DNA of 6,292 nt from Actinomycetota bacterium (GTDB lineage Bacteria; Actinomycetota; Acidimicrobiia; IMCC26256; JACDBD01): contig JACDBD010000240.1 of assembly GCA_013695115.1 (NCBI GenBank), positions 1 to 6,292 on the forward strand. Reading direction: 5' to 3'. A program made the position numbers and the translations under genes. The notes beneath the pieces are model-generated. The model was not told the DNA's origin. It did no database searches and saw only the letters and a list, made by a program, of their open reading frames with translations. Positions 1 through 5,768 of the stretch are shown in pieces; positions within the stretch are counted from its first letter, which is position 1, and each line of letters opens with the position of its first letter.

Positions 1-2101
1 GCCTCGCTCCGGCGCCGGGCCATCCTTGATCGGGCTGGCCGGCGCCGGCCCTCCGGGCCGCTCGGCGCTCCGAACGCTTGCGGCGCTTCTCGAGTCGTTC
101 CTGGCCCGCGATCGCGAGCACCCCGTCGGGGTTCTGGGCGAGGTTGATCGCACCCAAGCCGAACAGGATCGGCGCGAAGTGATCCGACGCCAAGGCTTCG
201 CGGATGCTGTCGGGGATCCACGTCCACGGGGCGTCGGGGTAGCCGACCGCGGTCGAGAGGAACTCGGGGAACAGCGAGAAGAAGAGGCCGGCGATGATCG
301 CGCCGCCTGGCCGCCGGATCCCGAACAGCACGGTCACCGCCAGCCAGATCAACCCGATGAGCGCGGGCGCACTGCGATACGAGAACGGGCTGTTGACGGC
401 GGCGAACATGGCCCCGCCGAGGCCGGCGATCCCGGCTGAGACGGCGAACAGCGCGAGCTTCGCTCGCACCGGTGAGATGCCGGAGGTGCGGGCCGCGACC
501 TCGGAGCTGCGCACCGCCAGCATGGCGCGACCCGACGCCGAGCGTTGGAGGTTGTTGATGAACAGCGACACCAGCGCGACCAGTGCGAGCAGGAGCATCG
601 ACATCGTGCGGGGATCGCCAAAGTCGTACCGCCCGATCTGGGGAGGGTCGAGGAAATAACCCGTCGAGCCCTTGCCGATCTCGTCCACCTGAAAGACGAC
701 GAGCTCGCCGACGAACGCCAGCGCGAGCGTTGCCAGCGCGAGCTCGAGTTGGCCGAGCTTGCGCACCGGCACCGCGATCAGGAGGCCGACCAGCGCGGAC
801 ACCACCGCGGCCGCCACCGCCGCGACGAAGAAGTTGGGCCGGCCGTCGTTGGTGAGCACCGGGACGGCGGTGTCGAAGCGCTTGTTCACGAGCCAGCCGG
901 CGACGAAGCCACCCGTCGTCACGAAGGTCGCCTGGGCCAGGCTCACCATCCCGCCCAGCCCGGTGACGACGACGAACGAGAGGAACACCAGCGACAGCAC
1001 CAGACCGGAGGAAACCTGGCTCGCCCAGAAGTCGTCAGCGACGAACTGCACGTACCAGACGAGCCCGGCCGCGGAGACGAGCCACGTGACTCGCCGGCGC
1101 CACGCGGGTACGCCGGTGCGGTGGTCGGGCGGTGGCGCCTCCGATTCCGCGACCGAACCGGCTGCACGCCCCCCGACCTGACCGAGCACGAGGAGGGCGA
1201 GGAACGCGAGGACGTACGGGATGGCCGAGTTGAACCCGCTGATCTCGTCGAGGAACGGCACGTAGTCGGGCACGTAGCCGTACATGAGGTTCTGCACCAC
1301 GCCGAACAGGAGGCCGACGGCGAACGCGACCGGGATCGACCGGAAGCGGGCCACGACCACCGCCACGATCGAGCCGAGCACGACGCTCGTGAAGGAGAAG
1401 TCGGAGAGCTCGAGGAACGGCGCGAGCAGCACCCCGGCCAGGCCCGCCAGGACCATCGACAGCACCCAGGCGACGGCCGAGGTCCGGGCGGTGTCGATGC
1501 CGCGCAACCGGGCGAGGTCGCCGCGGTCCACCGCGGCACGCATGGTGAGCCCGATCCGAGTGCGCCGCAGCACGTACCAAAGCAACAGCGCCGTCACCGC
1601 GGCAGCGACGAACACCGCGATCTGGTCCGAGTTGATGGTGATGTCGTCGGTGACGTGCCACACGTCGGCCGGCACCGGTCCCAGGCCTGGCGGGCGCGCC
1701 ACCTGGTCGGTGGACGGCAGGTCCCAGTGGAAGATGTCGTTGCCCTGCTCGATGATCCACAGGGCGAGCTGCGGCAGCGCGACCAGGAGCCCGATCGTGC
1801 CCATGATGCGGGCGTATATCGGTGCGCTCGCCAGCCGCCGCAGGAGGAGCCGGTCGAGGCCGAGGCCGAGCAGCGGTGCGAAGACCAGGATCGACACGAC
1901 CGCCGCCGGGACGATCGGCCAGCCCGCGCCCTCGGGCGAGTGCAGCTCGAAGTAGACCAGCGCGGTCGTGAACGCGACCGCGCCGTGGCCGAAGTTGAAG
2001 ATGCCCGACGTCTGGTACGTCAGCACGAGACCGGCGGCCACGATCGCGAAGATCCCGCCCGACACCGCCCCGCTGATGACGAGGGTGAAGAGCTTGGTCA
2101 A
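1..2101 (-). CDS. Fused LivH-LivM type ABC transporter permease (C-terminus beyond left edge)
   Basis: Inner-membrane permease of the branched-chain amino acid/amide (HAAT) ABC family, forming the translocation path for the adjacent binding protein and ATPase. Translated by hand, the frame is open for 700 codons from TTG at 2101 to base 2. Residues about 1-308 are LivH-like: YQTSGIFNFGHGAVAF near 29-44, then TRIGLTMRAAVDRGDLARLRGID near 181-203 (the cytoplasmic ATPase-contact loop), then AGLAGVLLAPF at 219-229. A hydrophilic Ala/Pro/Glu/Arg linker at about 308-337 follows. Residues about 338-665 are LivM-like: TGLGGMVSLAQATF near 380-393 and SGRAMLAVRSSEVAARTSGI near 523-542, with many hydrophobic helices. 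Most bacteria encode the halves as separate genes of about 300 and 330 residues. The tail from about 667 is very Arg/Lys-rich and has not stopped at the edge. TTG is chosen because of a good ribosome site 5 bases upstream; no in-frame ATG or GTG lies in the gap to the binding-protein gene. Family call is firm; substrate unknown. Confidence 0.9.
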   Translation of the reverse strand, partial: MTKLFTLVISGAVSGGIFAIVAAGLVLTYQTSGIFNFGHGAVAFTTALVYFELHSPEGAGWPIVPAAVVSILVFAPLLGLGLDRLLLRRLASAPIYARIMGTIGLLVALPQLALWIIEQGNDIFHWDLPSTDQVARPPGLGPVPADVWHVTDDITINSDQIAVFVAAAVTALLLWYVLRRTRIGLTMRAAVDRGDLARLRGIDTARTSAVAWVLSMVLAGLAGVLLAPFLELSDFSFTSVVLGSIVAVVVARFRSIPVAFAVGLLFGVVQNLMYGYVPDYVPFLDEISGFNSAIPYVLAFLALLVLGQVGGRAAGSVAESEAPPPDHRTGVPAWRRRVTWLVSAAGLVWYVQFVADDFWASQVSSGLVLSLVFLSFVVVTGLGGMVSLAQATFVTTGGFVAGWLVNKRFDTAVPVLTNDGRPNFFVAAVAAAVVSALVGLLIAVPVRKLGQLELALATLALAFVGELVVFQVDEIGKGSTGYFLDPPQIGRYDFGDPRTMSMLLLALVALVSLFINNLQRSASGRAMLAVRSSEVAARTSGISPVRAKLALFAVSAGIAGLGGAMFAAVNSPFSYRSAPALIGLIWLAVTVLFGIRRPGGAIIAGLFFSLFPEFLSTAVGYPDAPWTWIPDSIREALASDHFAPILFGLGAINLAQNPDGVLAIAGQERLEKRRKRSERRAARRAGAGQPDQGWPGAGAR

Positions 2102-2106
2102 CTCAA

Positions 2107-2115
2107 CCTTCCCCT
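2107..2115 (-). promoter_or_regulatory. Ribosome binding site that fixes the TTG start of the permease
   Basis: The minus strand reads AGGGGAAGG here, followed by a 5-base spacer (TTGAG) and the TTG start at 2101-2099. It is the only purine-rich Shine-Dalgarno-like stretch in the gap and supports TTG over any upstream extension, which would have to run back through the hairpin and into the binding-protein gene. Confidence 0.65.
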
Positions 2116-2124
2116 GACGCGGAT

Positions 2125-2164
2125 CGACGGGCGGGCCGGTACCAATCGGGCGGCCCGCCCGTCG
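2125..2164 (-). promoter_or_regulatory. Perfect 14-bp GC hairpin between binding-protein and permease genes
   Basis: Arms at 2125-2138 and 2151-2164 are exact reverse complements (CGACGGGCGGGCCG and CGGCCCGCCCGTCG) around a 12-base loop. On the transcript the stem begins 11 bases after the TAG of the binding-protein gene and ends 9 bases before the permease ribosome site. No run of U follows, so it is not a classical intrinsic terminator. Hairpins in this position after solute-binding-protein genes are known in other transport operons to protect the upstream mRNA or partly reduce downstream transcription, giving more binding protein than permease. That role is inferred; the structure itself is plain. 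Confidence 0.7.
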
Positions 2165-2175
2165 TCCCGCTCCTG

Positions 2176-3429
2176 CTACAGCTTCTTGATCTTCCCGCAG
2201 GTGAACGGGACCGCGATCGTGTACTCGCCCGCGACCGCCTCGACCAGCGTGCCGCACGGCGATCCCTGCGAATGCGCCTTTGGCCACTTCGTCCTGGCGA
2301 TCGTGTCCGGCACCTCGAACACGAAGTTGTCGTTTCCGGCTTCGACGAGCGCCGCCTGGCTGAGATCGCCGTCCACCTTCTGCATCATCTCGAGCATCAT
2401 CTCGGCCGACCAGTAGCCGCCCGCGAGCGGCTGGGTCAGGCCCGTTTCCAGGTCCAGGTCCGGGAATGAGGCCACGACGTCGTCGATGAGCCGCTGCACG
2501 TTCTCGTTCTCCGGCGCAGCCTGGAACGGCGCCATCTGGATGAAGACGGTCGAGCCCTCGGCCCCGCCGACGAGGCGGGGGTCGTACTGCACCGCGTTGG
2601 TCTGGAGGCCCTCGTAGCCCAGCTCCTTGAGCTTGCCCGCCATGCCCAGCACGTTCAGCGATGACATGAGCAGCATGATCATGTCGGGCGGCTCACCGTC
2701 GTCGGCCTCGAGTAGCTCGTTGGCGAACGGGGTGAAGTCGGCCGGCGACGGCGCCGGCGGACCGGGCACGTTGGCCTCGGCGTAGATCACCTTGGCGCCG
2801 ACGTCCTCGATCGCCGCCGTCTGGGTCTCGATGCCCGAACGGCCGAGGTCGTTGTCGTCGGCGATGATCGCCATCGTCTTGCCCTTGATGCTGTCGCCGG
2901 CGGCCTTGAACTTCTCCCGCAGGAGCACTCCCCAGGTGTTGCCGAAGACGTCCGGCTCCGGGGGTGTCAGGCAGCCTCCGCTAAAGCCGAACGCGACCGT
3001 GGTGTCACACCACTCGGGGCCGATGGCCCAACCGAAGACCGGCGTCCCCTGCTCCTCGGCGAAGGTCACCCCGGCCGGGGTCGCGGTCATCATCGGCAGG
3101 ATCGCGCAGACGTTGTCCTGCTGGATGAGTTTGCGCACCGCATCCGTGTTCTCGCTCGGCTCGCTGTTGTCCTCTTCGACGCCGATGAACTCGAACGTCT
3201 GACCGGTCCCGAGCTCGTCGTCCGCGCTGGCGCGATCGAGTCGGGCCTGCACGCCCTTCTCCGAGTCGCCGTAGAACCCGCCGTAGACGACACCGCCCAC
3301 CTTGATCGTGTCGCCCGAACATGGATCGCCGCCACCGCGCTCGGGAGCGTCGGCCTTGGCGATCCCGCCCGAGAGCGCGACCGCGAGCGAGCTCGCCGTC
3401 AGCACCGCTACCAACTTCGGTCGTTTCAC
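2176..3429 (-). CDS. Secreted Liv/amide-type ABC substrate-binding protein
   Basis: Periplasmic-binding-protein type 1 fold (Peripla_BP_6/LivJ-like) solute receptor that delivers ligand to the adjacent permease. The GTG start at 3429 gives 417 residues, the usual size, and opens with a Sec signal peptide: basic KRPK, hydrophobic core LVAVLTASSLAVAL, then a likely signal peptidase I site after AKADA near residue 28. The frame runs further upstream, but that extension has no homology-like content and overlaps the ATPase gene. The mature N-lobe starts with TIKVGGVVYGG (41-51). NTDAVRKLIQQDNVCAILP (94-112) and GKTMAIIADDNDLGRSGI (183-200) are typical of the family. A Pro-rich patch (PGPPAPSP) lies near 222-229. 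There is no lipobox cysteine, so it appears not to be lipid-anchored. Six cysteines (37, 108, 141, 153, 392, 411) could form three disulfides. It sits 25 bases after the ATPase stop. Ligand cannot be assigned. Confidence 0.9.
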   Translation of the reverse strand: MKRPKLVAVLTASSLAVALSGGIAKADAPERGGGDPCSGDTIKVGGVVYGGFYGDSEKGVQARLDRASADDELGTGQTFEFIGVEEDNSEPSENTDAVRKLIQQDNVCAILPMMTATPAGVTFAEEQGTPVFGWAIGPEWCDTTVAFGFSGGCLTPPEPDVFGNTWGVLLREKFKAAGDSIKGKTMAIIADDNDLGRSGIETQTAAIEDVGAKVIYAEANVPGPPAPSPADFTPFANELLEADDGEPPDMIMLLMSSLNVLGMAGKLKELGYEGLQTNAVQYDPRLVGGAEGSTVFIQMAPFQAAPENENVQRLIDDVVASFPDLDLETGLTQPLAGGYWSAEMMLEMMQKVDGDLSQAALVEAGNDNFVFEVPDTIARTKWPKAHSQGSPCGTLVEAVAGEYTIAVPFTCGKIKKL

Positions 3430-3436
3430 GTCCGTT

Positions 3437-3443
3437 CCCCCTT
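3437..3443 (-). promoter_or_regulatory. Ribosome binding site that fixes the GTG start of the binding protein
   Basis: The minus strand reads AAGGGGG, then 7 bases, then GTG at 3429-3427. Together with the signal peptide that begins right at this GTG, it rules out the longer frame starting inside the ATPase gene. Confidence 0.7.
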
Positions 3444-3454
3444 GGTCCTTCGGA

Positions 3455-4279
3455 TCATGGCTCACCGAGGTACGCGGCGCGCACGTCGGCGTTGGACTGG
3501 ATCTCATCGGGTCGTCCGGTCGCGAGGACGCGCCCCAGGTCGAGCACGACGACGCGGTCACACAGGCTCATCACGAAGCCGACATCGTGTTCGACGAGCA
3601 GCACCGCGCACGACTCGTCGCCCCGGATAGCCCGGATGCGATCGGCCAGCCGCTCGACCTCGCCCTCTTCGAGCCCCGATGTGGGCTCGTCGAGCAGCAG
3701 GACCCGCGGGCGTTCGACGATGGCGCGGGCGACCTCGACCATGCGGGCGGTGCCGATCGGCAGCGACCCCGCCGGTTCGTCGCGCACGCTGTCGACGCCG
3801 CAGAACTCCAGCACTCGGTCGACCTGCTCTCGCCGGGCGCGCTCCCGCCGGCGACGGGTCGGCGATGCAACGAGGTCGGCGAGCAGTCCGCCGCCGCCGC
3901 CCTCCCACTCGAGCCCGGCGAGCACGTTGTCGGCGGTCGACAGCCACCCGTACGTCTGGACCCGCTGGAAGGTGCGCCGCAGGCCGGCGCGGGCCCGCCG
4001 CACCGCTCCCCACCCGGTGATGTCGGTCCCGTCGAGCACCACCCGGCCCGCCTCGGGCGGCCGCACCCCCGAGATCACGTCGAAGAGCGTCGTCTTGCCC
4101 GCGCCGTTCGGACCGATCAGTCCGCAGACCTCACCCGCCCGCAGGTCGAGGGCGACGTCGTCGAGGGCGGTGATGCCGCCGAAGCGCACCGTGACGTGCT
4201 GGAGGCTCAGGACCGCGCCGGCGGGTGCCGGCGGCGCGGCGAGATCGACGCCGGTTGCCGCCCGCCCGTCCGTCCCCAC
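3455..4279 (-). CDS. livG: LivG-type ABC transporter ATP-binding protein
   Basis: Cytoplasmic ATPase that powers the neighbouring Liv-type importer. It has 274 residues from a GTG start. A low-complexity Ala/Pro/Gly-rich leader of about 23 residues precedes the domain, which starts at LSLQHVTVRFGGITALDDV. Walker A GPNGAGKT is at 56-63 (K62), Q-loop Gln at 105 (RTFQ), signature region LPIGTARM at 173-180, Walker B VLLLDEPT at 193-200 (D197, E198) and H-loop His at 231 (VEHD). The C-terminus ADVRAAYLGEP is the ending typical of LivG rather than LivF. The signature is degenerate relative to LSGGQ, as often seen in LivG relatives. Length is slightly above the usual 255 because of the leader. The stop lies 25 bases before the binding-protein GTG, so the two are very likely co-transcribed. 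A LivF partner is expected but absent from the window. An orthologue serving an amide or urea importer would look the same. Confidence 0.92.
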   Translation of the reverse strand: MGTDGRAATGVDLAAPPAPAGAVLSLQHVTVRFGGITALDDVALDLRAGEVCGLIGPNGAGKTTLFDVISGVRPPEAGRVVLDGTDITGWGAVRRARAGLRRTFQRVQTYGWLSTADNVLAGLEWEGGGGGLLADLVASPTRRRRERARREQVDRVLEFCGVDSVRDEPAGSLPIGTARMVEVARAIVERPRVLLLDEPTSGLEEGEVERLADRIRAIRGDESCAVLLVEHDVGFVMSLCDRVVVLDLGRVLATGRPDEIQSNADVRAAYLGEP

Positions 4280-4282
4280 GGT

Positions 4283-4290
4283 CCCCCTCC
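4283..4290 (-). promoter_or_regulatory. Ribosome binding site for the ATPase GTG start
   Basis: The minus strand reads GGAGGGGG, with the GGAGG core 6 bases after trimming the trailing G run (spacer GGGACC) from GTG at 4279-4277. It supports the start that includes the Ala/Pro-rich leader rather than an internal start nearer the ATPase domain. Confidence 0.65.
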
Positions 4291-4291
4291 G

Positions 4292-4313
4292 TCTGACCGG
4301 ACTCTGAATCTGA
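4292..4313. repeat. Three TCTGA pentamers upstream of the ATPase gene (possible operator)
   Basis: TCTGA occurs on the plus strand at 4292-4296, 4303-4307 and 4309-4313 (TCAGA on the coding strand), with start-to-start spacings of 11 and 6 bases. The last copy also forms the left arm of a short inverted repeat, CTGA-N7-TCAG, at 4310-4324. This is the least GC-rich part of the 100-base gap between amidase and ATPase genes, immediately upstream of the ribosome site. A regulator site or leader element is possible, but pentamers recur by chance and no matching regulator gene is present. Apart from this, the gap shows no convincing promoter or terminator. Confidence 0.2.
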
Positions 4314-4379
4314 CGGTGTATCAGTTCCGGTCCCCCCGATCCACCGTCTTCAGTGGAACGAACCGGGATTCACCGCCGG

Positions 4380-5768
4380 CTACCGGGGCGATCCCGGCGC
4401 GACCAACGCCCACGGGCGCTCCCGCTCGACCAGCAGCGCCAGGTCGAGAAGGAGCGCCTCGGCGTGGTGGCGCGCCATGACCTGCATCCCGACGGGAAGG
4501 CCCCGGCTCGTGCCGACGGGGATCGAGATCGCGGGGCTGCCGAACACGTTGGCGGGGATCGTGAGCGCGCCGTTGTTGCCGAGCTCGGTGCGCGTGCCCG
4601 CGACCTCGGTGGGGAGCGGGCCCTCGGCCGCGAACGCCACGTCAGGATTCGACGAGGCGATCACGAAGTCGACGTCGTCGAAGATCTCGGCCATCGCCTC
4701 GTTCATCGCGGTGCGCTGGGCTTCGATCCGGGCGCGGGCGTCGAGGTTGTAGATCTCGGTCGCGACCTTGAGGCCGAATGCGATCTCGAGCGTGAGGTCG
4801 GGCTCGCAGTCGGGATAGAGCTCCGCCAGCTCCAGGCGGACCTCCGACAAACCCGCGAGCGCCCACTCGTAGCTGAGCTCGGGCAGCTTGACCGGCAACT
4901 CGACCAGCTCGAGGCCGGCGTCCTTCACGAGCGCCTCGGCATTGCACTGGACGATCTCGGCGACCTCGGGATGGACGACGGCGACGCCGAGGTCGGGGGC
5001 GATCGCAACCTTCTTGCCCCGGACGTCGTGGGTGCCCAGGCCGGCCTCCCAACCGTCGACCCGCAGCAGGCTGTAGGGGTCGCGGTGGTCGAATCCGTTG
5101 GTGACGTCGAGGAAGCGGGCGGAGTCGCGCACCGAGCGCGAGAGGCAACCGAGCACCGCGGTGAGCGAGCCGACGATCATGCCCGGGCCCTTCGGGATGC
5201 GGCCGTAGGTGTTCTTGAGCCCGACAAGGCCGGTGAACCCGCCGGGGATGCGCAGCGATCCGCCCCCGTCGCCGCCGGTGCCGAGGGGCAGCAGCCCGCC
5301 GGCGACGGCTGACGCGGTCCCACCGGTCGAACCGCCCGGCGTGTGCTCGAGGTTCCACGGGTTGCGGGTCGCCCCGTGGAGGTTGGTGCGGGTGAGGTTG
5401 ACGCCGCCGAACTCGCTCGAGGTGGTGAGCCCCGGGAGCACCGCGCCCGCAGCGCGAACCCGCTGGACCAGTACCGAGTCGCGGTCGGCGACCCGGTCCT
5501 TCAGCGGGATGGACGCTTCGGTCTTCGGCCAGCCCGCCACCGAGTCGAGCTCCTTGACCCCGATCGGGACACCGCCGAAGGGCAGCGTCACATCAGCGCG
5601 AGCGGCCGTCCCGCTCGCCGATTCGACGTCGAGGTGCGCGAAGGCGTTGAGCTCGGAGCCCTCGATGGCGGCGAGGGCGACGTCGAGCTCCTCTACCGGC
5701 GAGCGCTCCCCCGCCCGGAACGCGTCGACCAGCGAGCAAGCATCCCCCTGCCACGGCGTGTCGGTCAT
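4380..5768 (-). CDS. Amidase-signature family hydrolase
   Basis: Probably cytoplasmic (no signal peptide) serine hydrolase of the amidase signature family, which cleaves carboxamides to acid plus ammonia or amine. It has 462 residues, within the family range. The Ser-cisSer-Lys triad is complete: Lys72 in GVPIGVKELD, cis-Ser147 in TPGGSTGGTASAVAGG, and nucleophile Ser171 in GDGGGSLRIPGG. The 24-residue spacing between the two serines matches known members. The second Ser of the usual GGSSGG is Thr here. NTYGRIPKGPG (186-196) and the C-terminal GSPAISIPVG (410-419) are also typical. It is unlikely to be GatA: no gatB or gatC is adjacent, and the context is a hydrolase pair plus a transporter. 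The ATG overlaps the upstream TGA (ATGA at 5765-5768), with GGAAGG at 5773-5778 as ribosome site, so translation is probably coupled to the isochorismatase-like gene. Natural substrate unknown; a transported small amide is a reasonable guess. Confidence 0.93.
   Translation of the reverse strand: MTDTPWQGDACSLVDAFRAGERSPVEELDVALAAIEGSELNAFAHLDVESASGTAARADVTLPFGGVPIGVKELDSVAGWPKTEASIPLKDRVADRDSVLVQRVRAAGAVLPGLTTSSEFGGVNLTRTNLHGATRNPWNLEHTPGGSTGGTASAVAGGLLPLGTGGDGGGSLRIPGGFTGLVGLKNTYGRIPKGPGMIVGSLTAVLGCLSRSVRDSARFLDVTNGFDHRDPYSLLRVDGWEAGLGTHDVRGKKVAIAPDLGVAVVHPEVAEIVQCNAEALVKDAGLELVELPVKLPELSYEWALAGLSEVRLELAELYPDCEPDLTLEIAFGLKVATEIYNLDARARIEAQRTAMNEAMAEIFDDVDFVIASSNPDVAFAAEGPLPTEVAGTRTELGNNGALTIPANVFGSPAISIPVGTSRGLPVGMQVMARHHAEALLLDLALLVERERPWALVAPGSPR

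Noticed and set aside
37..60. 14-bp palindrome GGCCGGCGCCGGCC at 37-50 and a 6-bp hairpin at 46-60
   Set aside because: They lie inside the Ala/Arg/Gly-coding permease tail, where GC-rich codons easily create such palindromes; no independent sign of function.
943..1760. Two minus-strand frames (943-1539 and 1035-1760)
   Set aside because: They are out of frame with the permease, which has continuous homology-like sequence across the same bases; their products are Arg/Ser/Pro-rich.
545..2416. Plus-strand open frame of 623 codons
   Set aside because: It is antisense to the permease and the end of the binding-protein gene. Its translation is Arg/Asp/Glu/His-rich low-complexity sequence without recognisable domains, as expected from the opposite strand of GC-rich codons; the minus-strand frame has clear family motifs.
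3430..3561. Longer N-terminus for the binding protein starting at 3561
   Set aside because: The extension overlaps the ATPase gene, lacks any family feature, and would bury the signal peptide internally; GTG at 3429 has its own ribosome site.
4300..4345. Sigma-70 or ECF-type promoter (GGAAC box on the minus strand near 4324-4328)
   Set aside because: No -10 element lies at the proper spacing for either class; the match is to a short box only.
4327..4366. Possible terminator after the amidase: TCCAC/GTGGA (4340-4344 with 4353-4357) inside CCGGT/ACCGG (4327-4331 with 4362-4366)
   Set aside because: Stems of only 5 bp with unpaired bases between and no U run; competing pairings exist, and such short matches are expected by chance in GC-rich DNA.
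3302..4480. Plus-strand open frame of 392 codons and an overlapping one of 328 codons
   Set aside because: Both lie opposite the ATPase and binding-protein genes, which carry intact Walker motifs and a signal peptide. The plus-strand products are Arg/Pro/Ser-rich with no family features.
4353..5312. Plus-strand open frame of 319 codons (and another at 5343-5900)
   Set aside because: Antisense to the amidase and isochorismatase-like genes; charged, repetitive composition with no domain signs, explained by third-position GC bias.
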